64,000 bases of DNA from NCBI RefSeq assembly GCF_002135345.1, contig NZ_NEGI01000003.1, positions 62,001-126,000 of the forward strand. Direction: 5' to 3'. The notes beneath the pieces are model-generated. The model ran no database searches. It saw only the letters and a list, made by a program, of their open reading frames with translations, and was not told the origin of the DNA. Each line of letters starts with the position of its first letter. The stretch's first letter is position 1. This DNA comes from Acinetobacter sp. ANC 4648 (GTDB lineage: Bacteria; Pseudomonadota; Gammaproteobacteria; Pseudomonadales; Moraxellaceae). Both the position numbers and the translations under genes were made by a program. Shown piece after piece: positions 1-9,196 of this stretch.

Positions 1-502
1 AGGTTTCTACTTGTTTAAATAATGGTGCTAAACCCAATTGAACTGTCGTTGGATAACAACCTGGATTTCCGACAACATCAGCTTGTTTAATTTTGTCACG
101 GTTCAGTTCTGACAAACCATAAACTGAGTCTTTTAAAATCTCTGGGCAACTATGTTCTAAACCATACCATTTTTCGAATTGTTCTAAATTTTGGAACCGG
201 AAATCTGCTGCCAAGTCTATAACCTTTGTCTTCGCTGCCACTAATTCAGCTGCATGTTTCATCGCTACACCATGTGGTGTTGCGAAAAAAACTACATCAC
301 ATTTTTTCAATTCATCAATATTTAGGTCTGAATAGCAAAGATCTGTATGGCCACGTAAACTTGGAAACATATCATCTACACGGCGCCCATTTTCAGTACG
401 TGAAGTCAGTACATTCACTTGTACATTTGGGTGTCGCAGCAAAAGACGCAACAACTCAACGCCTGTATAACCTGTACCGCCGACAATACCAACTGAAATC
501 AC
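1..502 (-). CDS. argC: N-acetyl-gamma-glutamyl-phosphate reductase, 3' part outside window
   Basis: This enzyme makes N-acetylglutamate semialdehyde from the acyl phosphate with NADPH, the third step of arginine synthesis in the cytosol. About 167 N-terminal residues are visible. The NADP-binding motif [10 protein letters not shown] stands at the very N-terminus, and the catalytic-cysteine motif GNPGCYPT lies near the window edge. I place the start at a GTG preceded by the ribosome site TTGAGGTAAAG, because no ATG lies in frame near the glycine-rich motif. The gene runs off the left edge, so the C-terminal part of the catalytic domain is not seen. Family assignment is firm; the GTG start is my inference. 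Confidence 0.93.
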   Translation of the reverse strand, partial: MISVGIVGGTGYTGVELLRLLLRHPNVQVNVLTSRTENGRRVDDMFPSLRGHTDLCYSDLNIDELKKCDVVFFATPHGVAMKHAAELVAAKTKVIDLAADFRFQNLEQFEKWYGLEHSCPEILKDSVYGLSELNRDKIKQADVVGNPGCYPTTVQLGLAPLFKQVET

Positions 503-623
503 GTTCTTTACCTCAATTCAAAGCATCTATTTCATAACTGTGCAGTATGACAGGAAGTTCAGGTTTTCTAAACTATTTTGCTTGGGATTCATTATATTTT
601 ATCACTATTGCTTAGATCGCTAT

Positions 624-1787
624 TTATCTGTTAATTATTCTTTCATGTATTTCTAAAAGAGTACAATTACGCCCTGCGCGTTTCGCTGCGTATAATAATT
701 TATCAGCAACTTCAATCGTATCCATTAGATCTTGATTTTTCACTTGGGTCAGACCAAAACTTGCAGTAACCGATATTTTTTGTTCTAAAAACAATTCCGA
801 TTCAATTGCTGTGCGAATCCGTTCAGCAATCTGATATGCAAGAGTTATATTCTCAACTTGCAATAGAATAATAAATTCTTCGCCACCAAAACGCCCAACC
901 AAATCATGAGCACGAACATTTTGACTAATGATAACAACGACTTGCTGTAGAATATGATCCCCCATCAAGTGCCCTATAGCGATCATTAATTTTTTTAAAA
1001 TGATCAACATCACACATCAACAAAAAATATTTTTTGCTAGGACGTTGTGCTAAGTTTTGTTCAGCAAAATCGTAAAAACCACGTCGATTAAGCAAATAAG
1101 TGAGAGGGTCGCGTGAACGCTCATCCTTTAGTTTTAAAATAATATCTCGAACCAAAGTACCCAATAAAACTATTGCAAACCACATACTAAATAGAATACT
1201 GGCAGCCAACATCATCAACCACCAAACTGATGTTGAAAGCATTTGCAGCTCAACATCCTCCAAAAATAGAAAAATAATAATGCAACGAACTAAGGTATAA
1301 AGCACTATAAATAGATATGAAAGATCAACAATTTTATTCAAAGAATCACTGTATTTATAATGTCTAAACATCGAAACTAAAACCAAGCCTCCTACAATGG
1401 CGATACCTAAATTCAAAATCAACATTCGCATCCATAGCTGTTGATTTACATAGGAATAGTAACCAAGCAAGATTGTAATCATCACAATCAAAATCCATGC
1501 AATTTTAGAATGTGCATGTGCATTTTTTCTTAAAGCCATAGCATAGGCACTGGCCCAAGTACCAAATAAATACATCCCCCCAACACAGGAGCTGCTGCAT
1601 TCAATTGGTCATTGAACATTAAGCTCTGTGCGGCTAAGGCGAATGCTGGCACGATATAACCTACCCCCAACCACAACAAATAATGGGGAGCCTTAAATAA
1701 AAAATGGCAAATTAAAAATAGACTACCCATCAGAATTAGACAGCTAGGGACTATCAGTATGAAATAATGAATATCTGTAAAATTCAC
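624..1787 (-). pseudogene. Membrane GGDEF diguanylate cyclase, two frameshifts
   Basis: Three overlapping reading frames on the minus strand join into one protein of about 385 residues: an N-terminal block of roughly six membrane helices followed by a GGDEF domain that would make cyclic di-GMP. The active-site motif is RFGGEEF, and RAHD sits five residues before it, which fits the inhibitory RxxD site. The first break is at a run of six G (C on plus, 1576-1581): one more G would restore LGG-MYLFGTWA. The second is an extra base near 975 inside TATAGGGC: removing it restores DRYGH-LMGD. The two shifts cancel, so the ends are in the same frame. Either the gene is inactivated or the assembly has indels here; the sequence alone cannot decide. 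Confidence 0.78.
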
Positions 1788-1905
1788 GTCTAAGTTCTTA
1801 ATTAATATAATGACAATGGAAAAATAGTTGTTTTTTAGCGCATAAATTTTAAATCATTTTTGTATATCGTGTGAATCTCTACTTAGAATATCCTACTACT
1901 CACTA

Positions 1906-2583
1906 TTAACAATACCACCAAAATGGTATTGAATTTACTTTTAATATGTTTTGATGATTTTTATAATTTATATCATGGTTGGACACTACTGCCCAAAAAG
2001 CAGCACTATGATTAAAATGCTGAGTATGTGCCAATTCATGCACACAAACATAACGGACAATGGCTTGGGGGAATAAAACCAAAGCTCCATTCAACATAAT
2101 GTCATGCTTTGAAGTACAACTACCCCATCGTGTTTTAGGCTGACGAATGGAGCATCTTGCAAAATTCAAATCACACTCGACACTAACTTGTGCTAAATAA
2201 ATAGGCAAATGCTGCTTAGCATAGGCCACGACAAATGCCTTTAAATATTGTTTTGGCTGTCGATCACTAATCCAAAGTTGGTAATTTTCATGATCAAAAA
2301 TAAAGGATTGTTTTTGAGTCTGATACTCAACGTGTACAGAGTGGTCTAAATTAAATAATTTTAGTTCTGTGGGTAAGGTTTGATCTTTAAATTGTATTTG
2401 TTGTTGCTGATGCCATGTTTCAAGCAACCATTTCTGTGATTGATCAATAAAATTCTGAATTTGTTTTTTACTACACAATACTGGGGCGGTTAAACGAATC
2501 TGATTCGGTTCAACACGTAAGCGCAAACGCGTTGCCCTTACATGCCGAACAATTTTAATTTCAGGTAAATCTGATAGATTCAT
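1906..2583 (-). CDS. YgjP/DUF45-family zinc metallopeptidase-like protein
   Basis: A protein of 225 residues of the YgjP-like (DUF45, M48-related) family. The metal-binding motif HELAH lies at about residues 182-186, followed by a further histidine at HFNH, and the conserved block KTRWGSC precedes it; these are the family hallmarks. E. coli YgjP has been reported to act on UTP, but the physiological role is not settled, so I give no symbol. It starts at an ATG and ends 24 bases upstream of the rpiA start side in the same direction (rpiA lies upstream at 2607-3278), so the two are probably co-transcribed. Family call is secure, function is not. Confidence 0.85.
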   Translation of the reverse strand: MNLSDLPEIKIVRHVRATRLRLRVEPNQIRLTAPVLCSKKQIQNFIDQSQKWLLETWHQQQQIQFKDQTLPTELKLFNLDHSVHVEYQTQKQSFIFDHENYQLWISDRQPKQYLKAFVVAYAKQHLPIYLAQVSVECDLNFARCSIRQPKTRWGSCTSKHDIMLNGALVLFPQAIVRYVCVHELAHTQHFNHSAAFWAVVSNHDINYKNHQNILKVNSIPFWWYC

Positions 2584-2606
2584 CGAAATCTCAAACCCAA
2601 TCGCAA

Positions 2607-3278
2607 TTAAACTGCTATGCGCTCTTCAATCCCATTATTGGTTGCTACAATCGCAATATCTGCTTTTTGAATTGCAAATATGCCATTAGTAACGACACCT
2701 GGAATATTATTGAGTGTTTTTTCAAGCTCAAGTGCATTTAGAATATTCAAGTTATACACATCTAAAATTACATTGCCATTATCAGTCACCACACCTTCGC
2801 GGTAAACGGGATCTCCCCCCAATGAAACGATTTTACGTGCTACAGCAGAACGCGCCATAGGAATCACTTCGACTGGCAGTGGGAATTCACGCCCCAACTG
2901 CTCAACCCATTTCGAGTCATCTACGATACATACGAATTTTTTCGCAATCGAAGCCACAATTTTTTCACGGGTCAATGCTGCACCACCACCTTTGATCATA
3001 TGCATATGACGATCAATTTCATCTGCACCATCCACATAAGCATCTAAACCACCAACATGGTTCATATCCACAACTTCAATGCCTAACTTTTTAAGGCGTT
3101 GTGCAGTCGCTTCAGAACTTGCAACAGCAGCTTCTAATTGCAATTCTGGTAATAATTCAATGAGGAAGTTCACAGTACTTCCTGTACCTACACCCAAAAT
3201 ACCGCCCTTCGGCAAGTGCTTTAACGCAGCTTTTGCGACAGCTTGTTTCTTTTCATCTTGGGTAGCATACAGACTCAT
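2607..3278 (-). CDS. rpiA: Ribose-5-phosphate isomerase A
   Basis: Interconverts ribose 5-phosphate and ribulose 5-phosphate in the non-oxidative pentose phosphate pathway. The 223-residue product shows the family motifs in order: [10 protein letters not shown] (phosphate loop), SSEAT, DGADEID (catalytic acidic residues) and [11 protein letters not shown] (catalytic lysine region). I choose the ATG that gives MSLYATQD rather than a TTG four codons upstream, because GAG lies at a suitable distance and the length then equals the usual size. The gene is divergent from ilvA, with about 105 bases between the starts; the promoters of both must lie there. Confidence 0.96.
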   Translation of the reverse strand: MSLYATQDEKKQAVAKAALKHLPKGGILGVGTGSTVNFLIELLPELQLEAAVASSEATAQRLKKLGIEVVDMNHVGGLDAYVDGADEIDRHMHMIKGGGAALTREKIVASIAKKFVCIVDDSKWVEQLGREFPLPVEVIPMARSAVARKIVSLGGDPVYREGVVTDNGNVILDVYNLNILNALELEKTLNNIPGVVTNGIFAIQKADIAIVATNNGIEERIAV

Positions 3279-3384
3279 AACTTGGCTCAACTATTTTTTG
3301 ACATTTGTTGCTGATTTTACAGCCTAAATGTACAGGGTTTGTTACAATAAAAATCTATTTTAAACTGTTAGATGGAAAATTAAC

Positions 3385-4923
3385 ATGCTGTCTCGTTTGG
3401 TTCGACAAATATTACAAGCAACCGTGTATGACGTTGCAATCGAAACTCCACTCGAAGCAGCGCCGCGAATTAGTGAAAAACTAAACAATAACATTCGCTT
3501 TAAACGTGAAGATTTACAACCTGTCTTCTCATTCAAACTACGTGGTGCATATAACCGCATTAGCCAATTACCAAAATCTCAGTTGGAACGTGGCGTAATT
3601 ACTGCCTCAGCAGGCAACCATGCACAAGGCGTAGCATTATCCGGTCAAAAACTAGGAATTCACGCTATTATTGTGATGCCAAAAACCACCCCTGATATTA
3701 AAGTACAAGCGGTAAAACGCTTAGGCGGAGATGTGGTTCTATACGGTGATTCGTTTGATGTAGCCAACAAATATGCCATTCAACGTGCTAAAGATGAAGG
3801 TCTGACCTTTATTCCACCTTATGATGATGAACTGGTCATGGCTGGTCAAGGAACCATTGCCAATGAAATTTTACGTCAATGGCGTGACGTCGACTATGTC
3901 TTTGTTGCCGTAGGTGGTGGTGGTTTAATCGCAGGCGTAGCCGCATATTTAGGTGATGTCGCACCACATGTCAAAGTCATTCCAGTGGAATATGATGAAT
4001 CCGCCTGTTTAAAAGCGGCTTTTGAAGCGAATGAACGTGTCATTCTGCCACAAGTGGGCTTATTTGCGGATGGCACTGCGGTTGCACAAATTGGTGAAAA
4101 ACCATTTGAAGTGATCCAACTACAAAAATCAGATAAGTCAGGTCCAATTGTTGAGCGTGATGTTATTTTAGTCAATACCGACGAAATTTGCGCAGCGATT
4201 AAAGACACCTATGATGAATGTCGTAGCATTGTTGAGCCATCAGGTGCGATGGCACTGGCAGGCATTAAAAAATATGTCGAACAGCATGGTTTAGAAAATA
4301 AGAACATGGTCTCGATTGTTTGCGGTGCCAACATGAACTTTGATCGTTTACGCTATATTGCTGAGCGCACCGAGCTAGGTGAACATAGAGAAGCAATTTT
4401 CGCTGTGACCATTCCAGAAGAAAAAGGTTCATTTTTAAACTTCTGCCGTGCTTTACAAGGTCGTAATATTACCGAATTTAACTACCGCGCCAGCACTTCG
4501 AGTGCCGCTCAAGTCTTTGTCGGTATTAGTTTAAAAGGTGGTGAAAAAGAACGTCATGACATCCATGAATTACTAAAAACCCAATATGATGTGGATGATT
4601 TATCTGATGATGAAGTGGCTAAACTACATATCCGTTATTTAGTGGGTGGGCATGCTGATATTGAAAATGAACGATTATTCCGTGTTGAATTCCCAGAACG
4701 TCCAGGTGCATTACTCACCTTCTTAGAACGTCTAGGCCCAACTCATAATATTACCTTGTTCCATTACCGTAACCACGGTGCTGCAGAAGGTCGTGTTTTG
4801 GTTGGCTTAGAAGCAAGTGATGCCAAACAAAATCCAGATGGTTTGACTGAAACATTGGAAAATATTAATTATCCATATGCTGAAATCACCAACAATTTGG
4901 GTTATCAGCGTTTTCTTAAATAA
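3385..4923 (+). CDS. ilvA: Threonine ammonia-lyase (threonine deaminase), biosynthetic
   Basis: Converts threonine to 2-oxobutanoate, the first step towards isoleucine, with pyridoxal phosphate. The 512-residue length and two C-terminal ACT-like regulatory repeats (about residues 335-420 and 430-505, each with an F-P-E-x-x-G-S/A-type start) mark the allosteric biosynthetic form rather than the short catabolic TdcB. The cofactor lysine is in SFKLRGAYN (Lys51) and the phosphate-binding glycine loop is VAVGGGGLIAG near residue 175. Feedback inhibition by isoleucine is known for the family. The gene stands alone and ends in a strong hairpin terminator. Confidence 0.97.
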   Translation: MLSRLVRQILQATVYDVAIETPLEAAPRISEKLNNNIRFKREDLQPVFSFKLRGAYNRISQLPKSQLERGVITASAGNHAQGVALSGQKLGIHAIIVMPKTTPDIKVQAVKRLGGDVVLYGDSFDVANKYAIQRAKDEGLTFIPPYDDELVMAGQGTIANEILRQWRDVDYVFVAVGGGGLIAGVAAYLGDVAPHVKVIPVEYDESACLKAAFEANERVILPQVGLFADGTAVAQIGEKPFEVIQLQKSDKSGPIVERDVILVNTDEICAAIKDTYDECRSIVEPSGAMALAGIKKYVEQHGLENKNMVSIVCGANMNFDRLRYIAERTELGEHREAIFAVTIPEEKGSFLNFCRALQGRNITEFNYRASTSSAAQVFVGISLKGGEKERHDIHELLKTQYDVDDLSDDEVAKLHIRYLVGGHADIENERLFRVEFPERPGALLTFLERLGPTHNITLFHYRNHGAAEGRVLVGLEASDAKQNPDGLTETLENINYPYAEITNNLGYQRFLK

Positions 4924-4961
4924 ACTGAATCACTCTACACTTCTAAAGCTAAACTTAAATA

Positions 4962-4993
4962 AAGAAAAGAACCTCCACTGAGGTTCTTTTCTT
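4962..4993. terminator. Bidirectional intrinsic terminator between ilvA and the convergent gene
   Basis: A perfect 14-bp stem, AAGAAAAGAACCTC with GAGGTTCTTTTCTT, and a 4-base loop. T-rich stretches on either strand allow it to serve both ilvA and the gene at 5003-5548. Confidence 0.9.
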
Positions 4994-5002
4994 AGCAACA
5001 GA

Positions 5003-5548
5003 CTAAGTTGATCGTGGGCAGTCCAAAACTGCATAATGCTCTATGCTTAGACCATCTTCTTTAAATTGCTTTTCAAAAAATTTACAAAATTTTTCAATTA
5101 ATACCTCATTATTTGGCACCATGCACCAATAGAAATGATCTGCATAAATGAGTAACATCTCAAAACCACATGCTTTGACCAGATTTAGAACCTCTTCAAA
5201 AACAATATCAAAAACTTGGTCATACACACTGTAATAGCGTCCAATCACGGCATGATATTGATCGAAATGTTCAAACAATGGCTTAGCTCGTTGTCGAATC
5301 AAAGTCTGAGCGGCCTGAATATCAGCATGATGATCATGTAAAACTGAACAACTTACTAATCCATTTTCGCTATATAGATTACGATCAATCTTCATCCAAT
5401 ACTCACGCGTCTGATGGGCGACTTTCTCAACAGCAACCCATTTCAAAAAAGCTTTGAAGTTTCGTCTATGCTTCTTCTTCGGTAACTTCTTTTTCTTTAG
5501 TTCAGGAAACCAATGCCGTAACAACTTATAAATTTTTTTATCATCCAT
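5003..5548 (-). CDS. Hypothetical cytosolic protein, 181 residues
   Basis: I do not recognise the family. The start is set at an ATG preceded by AGAGGAAAT at ideal spacing, giving MDDKKIYKLL; an ATG 30 codons upstream has no ribosome site. The N-terminal third is strongly basic (a KKKKLPKKKHRR stretch near residues 20-31), the rest is aromatic-rich and mixed alpha/beta in character, with an HDHH motif near residue 73. There is no signal peptide or membrane helix. The gene is alone between the ilvA terminator and the potassium-uptake leader. The basic patch could bind nucleic acid, but that is speculation. Confidence 0.7.
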   Translation of the reverse strand: MDDKKIYKLLRHWFPELKKKKLPKKKHRRNFKAFLKWVAVEKVAHQTREYWMKIDRNLYSENGLVSCSVLHDHHADIQAAQTLIRQRAKPLFEHFDQYHAVIGRYYSVYDQVFDIVFEEVLNLVKACGFEMLLIYADHFYWCMVPNNEVLIEKFCKFFEKQFKEDGLSIEHYAVLDCPRST

Positions 5549-5966
5549 TTTAATTTCCTCTATTGGGATATCCATGAGACATTGATTGCTTCCACACAAT
5601 CTGCTCCATATAGAAATTAAACTACTTTCTTTAAACAATGATGACCAAAGCTGAAATTCGCATGAATGCTTAGCTTACCGTCTAGCTACAAAAAACACGT
5701 GCTAACTCAAAAATAAAGTAAACACCTGATCACCTGTGAAATATTGCTTTTACCTATATAGTATGAATACTAAATTTTCATCCCGTTATTTCCAAGGAAC
5801 TTGTTGTTTATGATGATTGAGTAGATTAGCCGTTGGCTGCATGACTCTTTTACAGATAAAATAGAGGAACAAGTTCAATCATGTGAATATCTCTTGTATC
5901 GTTAATGCCTAGTTTTCGTTATCACAGAACATCATCATATTTCATTTACAAAGGATATTTTTAAAT
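5549..5966. other. Gene-free interval upstream of ktrA, with a long inverted repeat
   Basis: About 420 bases without a convincing coding region. It must hold the promoter of the hypothetical gene on minus and that of ktrA on plus. A 9-bp inverted repeat, GAACTTGTT (5797-5805) and AACAAGTTC (5868-5876), encloses a small hairpin AGCC-gtt-GGCT (about 5828-5838), so the ktrA messenger may carry a folded leader if transcription starts upstream of 5797. CACCTG occurs twice, 2 bases apart, near 5725. Confidence 0.5.
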
Positions 5967-6617
5967 ATGGCACTGTTTGCTGTCATCGGTTTAGGAAGTT
6001 TTGGTGGAACAGTTGCCTTAGAACTGACTAAACTGAACCATGATGTAATCGGAATCGATACCATTAAAAAAAATGTAGAAAATATAGCGGATCAAATTAG
6101 TCATGCGGTCATTGCCGATGCGACTGATGAGCATGTGCTCGATGAATTAAATGTGAAAAATTGCGATGCTGTGGTGGTTGCAATTGGCGAAGATATTGAA
6201 GCCAGTATTTTATGCGTATTGCATTTAAAAAATTTAGGCATTGACAGAATTTTAGTCAAAGCAAAATCTAAAGCCCACCATATGATTTTATCACATCTTG
6301 GAATCACTAAAATTATTCATCCCGAAGAAGATATGGGGATTCGAATTGCACAGAGTCTGAGCTTTCCAATGGTTCGACGTTATATGGAGCTGAATAATGA
6401 GCGCTATATCGTAAAGGTTGAAATTGGTGCTAACCTACAAGGTGCACAATATCAAACTCTGATGGAAGAAGCATACGACTTAAAAACCCTATTACTGCAA
6501 CGCGGCTCGCATGTGCTTTATGAGATTGCACCCGGTACAATTTTACAGGAAAAAGATGTTTTAATTATTGAAGGTCCTGTAGAAATGTTAAGAAAACTTT
6601 CGTCCCGTTTCTTATAA
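5967..6617 (+). CDS. ktrA: Potassium channel gating subunit KtrA/TrkA (RCK domain)
   Basis: Cytosolic regulatory ring subunit of a potassium uptake system. The 216-residue product has one Rossmann RCK-N domain (GLGSFGG motif at residues 8-14, acidic ID near 30 for the nucleotide) and one RCK-C domain from about residue 135. One RCK pair is the KtrA size; E. coli TrkA has two. It lies 10 bases upstream of the membrane subunit, which fits a two-gene operon. In related systems ATP/ADP binding to this subunit controls the pore. The symbol rests on size and pairing; the alternative name trkA is common in annotations. Confidence 0.93.
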   Translation: MALFAVIGLGSFGGTVALELTKLNHDVIGIDTIKKNVENIADQISHAVIADATDEHVLDELNVKNCDAVVVAIGEDIEASILCVLHLKNLGIDRILVKAKSKAHHMILSHLGITKIIHPEEDMGIRIAQSLSFPMVRRYMELNNERYIVKVEIGANLQGAQYQTLMEEAYDLKTLLLQRGSHVLYEIAPGTILQEKDVLIIEGPVEMLRKLSSRFL

Positions 6618-6627
6618 AGAAGCCTTT

Positions 6628-7980
6628 ATGAAATTTAAAAAAACTGAGCTGATTAATAAAAAGCAAAACAGCATTAATCTAAGTCCACCCAGTTTACTGG
6701 CCTTGGGCTTTTTAAGTTTTATTGTCGTTGGTACAATTTTACTCAAACTCCCCTTTGCCCATCATGGCGAACTACCTTGGCTTAAAGCACTTTTCACTGC
6801 GACTTCAGCTGTGACCATTACTGGGCTTTCAGTCGTTAATGTCGGCGATTCTTTTACCTTATTTGGTAAAATTGTCATCATGGTCTTAATTCAATGTGGT
6901 GGCTTAGGTTTTATGACCTTTGCAATCTTAGCCGCGTTAAGTCTATCTTCTAAAGTCGGCTTAAAACAACAAATTATGGCACAGGAAACCATTGGACAAA
7001 CCAGCCTTGCCAGAGCCACATTTACCGTCAAAGGCGTTTTACTTTATTCTTTATTTTTTGAAGGGCTCGGCACCTTTATTTTAACCATTGCTTGGATGCA
7101 ACATTATGACTTTGGCCATGCATTTTTTTATGCGTTATTCTATAGTGTATCTGCATTCAATAATGGTGGATTTTCTTTATTTCCCAATAGCTTAATGAGC
7201 TTTTCCGACCAATATATGGTGACCTTTACCATTAGTATGCTGTATATCATCGGCGGGATTGGCTTTGTCGTATTAATGGATATAAAACGTGCCAAACGCT
7301 GGAAGAAACTCTCTCCTAATAGCAAACTCATTTTATCGACCATCGCCGGTTTAAACGTATTCGCTTTCATTGTTATTTGGTGCCTAGAGGCCAGCAACCC
7401 ACTGACACTCGCTCCCATGTCAATCGGTGACCAAGCTTTAAATGCATGGTTCCACGCGACTGTTCCTCGATCCTCTGGCTTTAATAGTGTTGAGGTTAGT
7501 AGCATGACAAATGCCTCAACATTAGTCACAATGGTACTTATGTTTATTGGCGGTGGTTCACTCAGCACAGCGGGTGGAATTAAAGTGGGTACCTTTATTA
7601 TTATGATTCTGAGTGTCATTACCTTCTTAAGACGTTCGGATGAGTTAACAATATTTAAACATTCTATTCCCTATCATATTACCTTCAAGGCTTTGGCAGT
7701 GATTTCCATTACCTTTATGCTCATTTTGGTCGGTTTTTTTGCGCTACTGATTTTGGAACCCAATAAACGCTTTCTTGATTTACTATTTGAGGCCATTTCT
7801 GCAGCCTGTACAGTGGGCTTATCTCGAGGAGTGACCGAGGATTTACAACCTGGCAGTTTGATTACGCTGATTATGTTAATGTTTGCAGGACGCTTAGGTC
7901 CACTAACCTTAGCTTATTTAATCGCAACACCGAAAAAGAGTCGAGTCAGCCACCCAAGTACAGAAATTCAAATTGGTTAA
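6628..7980 (+). CDS. ktrB: Potassium uptake membrane subunit KtrB/TrkH
   Basis: Ion-conducting inner-membrane subunit, 450 residues, four M1-P-M2 repeats. Selectivity-filter glycines can be read in all four pore loops: TITGLSVV (about 65), AFNNGGFS (about 180), RSSGFNS (about 286) and CTVGLSRG (about 393). The length matches KtrB (about 450) rather than E. coli TrkH (483). The short basic N-terminus before the first helix is cytosolic. It follows ktrA and is closed by a strong terminator. Whether transport depends on sodium, as for Vibrio KtrB, cannot be told from the sequence. Confidence 0.94.
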   Translation: MKFKKTELINKKQNSINLSPPSLLALGFLSFIVVGTILLKLPFAHHGELPWLKALFTATSAVTITGLSVVNVGDSFTLFGKIVIMVLIQCGGLGFMTFAILAALSLSSKVGLKQQIMAQETIGQTSLARATFTVKGVLLYSLFFEGLGTFILTIAWMQHYDFGHAFFYALFYSVSAFNNGGFSLFPNSLMSFSDQYMVTFTISMLYIIGGIGFVVLMDIKRAKRWKKLSPNSKLILSTIAGLNVFAFIVIWCLEASNPLTLAPMSIGDQALNAWFHATVPRSSGFNSVEVSSMTNASTLVTMVLMFIGGGSLSTAGGIKVGTFIIMILSVITFLRRSDELTIFKHSIPYHITFKALAVISITFMLILVGFFALLILEPNKRFLDLLFEAISAACTVGLSRGVTEDLQPGSLITLIMLMFAGRLGPLTLAYLIATPKKSRVSHPSTEIQIG

Positions 7981-7987
7981 AAATAAA

Positions 7988-8028
7988 GTCAAAAAAAATA
8001 TCGCTCTATTGCGCGATATTTTTTTGAC
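7988..8028. terminator. Bidirectional terminator between ktrB and pldA
   Basis: A long stem, GTCAAAAAAAATATCGC against GCGATATTTTTTTGAC, with a short loop. The A- and T-runs form the lower stem and supply U-tracts in both directions. Confidence 0.88.
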
Positions 8029-8030
8029 GC

Positions 8031-9179
8031 TTAGTACCAATTCATCAAAGAAACACCCAAACCAACATAGGTTGCTCGGTGATTATAATCAATCAGACTT
8101 TCTCCATAACCATCAAATAGTTGAAAATGTCCACGCAGCTTACCTTTAATTGGAAAAGCCCAATCAAATTGCATCGCACCATGTGAATCGTCGCCACCTT
8201 TAAGCGAGTGGCGTAACATGAGAGAAAAGTCATGCTCATTCCACCGATAAAATGTGGTTAAATCACCACGCCCAATATAATCCTTAATATCAGGATTATT
8301 ATCATCTTTTGCTGTTTCATCCATCCGATACCAAGGACGAACCATCATCGCAAAATTGCCTCTTTCAAAACCTAAATTCAGCATCACGCGGTTCCAACTA
8401 CGTGATAAAGGATCTGAGCGACCATTCGATTGGTGATTAAACGTAACCCCCAATAAACGCCCATTTAAACCCAAAATTTCATAATTGGTACGAAATATAA
8501 GACTCGCTTCAGGCTCATAGTTGGTTTCACGAAATGGACGAGACTCTTCAGAATTATAGACTTGCCAACGCGAAGACTGTGTATAGCCTAACCATACATC
8601 ACCATTATTACCAATCAGATTTTCAACCGCTTTCGTTTTCAAAGAAATTTGAAATTTCGCTTCCATCGATTTTAAATTTTGATCTTCAGTTACTGTATTT
8701 TGTGGATTTGGGCTATGCGGAAATTCATTTTTACTCGTCGTCCAAAACGCAGGTAATAAATATACCGGTTGATAGGCCCTAATATTCCACGTTCCTAACT
8801 TACTATCCGCAGAAAGCTCCCAACGCTTATCCAACAATGACGTATTCGGGTCTATTTTAGGCCCTTCGATCACAAATAAATTCCCGACTTTCTGTTCAAT
8901 TTTATCTTTTAAAGTCACTGGTTCAATCTCAGGCGGAATCAATGCCTCCGCTGCGCGCTTTTCTGAGACTAAAACTGGAGCTATAGTACCTGACGTTTTG
9001 AATATTTTGTCATAGCATGCCAAACGATCCGCATTTGACTCCAAAGCCACACAAGCTTGCGTACTTGCAGGACTAACTTGAGTCGAATCATCTGCTTGTG
9101 CCGTAGATACCCAACCCAAGCTAAGCATCATAAAGATGCTCAGATGAGGCGGTGTACGTTCAAAAGATTTGAACGACAT
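8031..9179 (-). CDS. pldA: Outer-membrane phospholipase A (OmpLA)
   Basis: Calcium-dependent outer-membrane enzyme that removes acyl chains from misplaced phospholipids. The 382-residue product has an N-terminal signal peptide and a beta-barrel region. The active-site residues are visible with correct spacing: H249 and S251 in FNHQSNG and N263 in SRSWN, matching His142, Ser144 and Asn156 of the E. coli enzyme. The N-terminal insert with two cysteines (about 42-55) before the barrel is longer than in E. coli. The gene ends next to the ktrB terminator and begins 17 bases after the M16 peptidase, with CTGGAGAAATTT as ribosome site, so the two are probably co-transcribed. Confidence 0.95.
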   Translation of the reverse strand: MSFKSFERTPPHLSIFMMLSLGWVSTAQADDSTQVSPASTQACVALESNADRLACYDKIFKTSGTIAPVLVSEKRAAEALIPPEIEPVTLKDKIEQKVGNLFVIEGPKIDPNTSLLDKRWELSADSKLGTWNIRAYQPVYLLPAFWTTSKNEFPHSPNPQNTVTEDQNLKSMEAKFQISLKTKAVENLIGNNGDVWLGYTQSSRWQVYNSEESRPFRETNYEPEASLIFRTNYEILGLNGRLLGVTFNHQSNGRSDPLSRSWNRVMLNLGFERGNFAMMVRPWYRMDETAKDDNNPDIKDYIGRGDLTTFYRWNEHDFSLMLRHSLKGGDDSHGAMQFDWAFPIKGKLRGHFQLFDGYGESLIDYNHRATYVGLGVSLMNWY

Positions 9180-9196
9180 AAATTTCTCCAGAAAAT

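Noticed and set aside
7140..7619. Long antisense open frame (159 codons) across ktrB
   Set aside because: Mirror of a coding region with strong family motifs; no ribosome site or sensible protein features.
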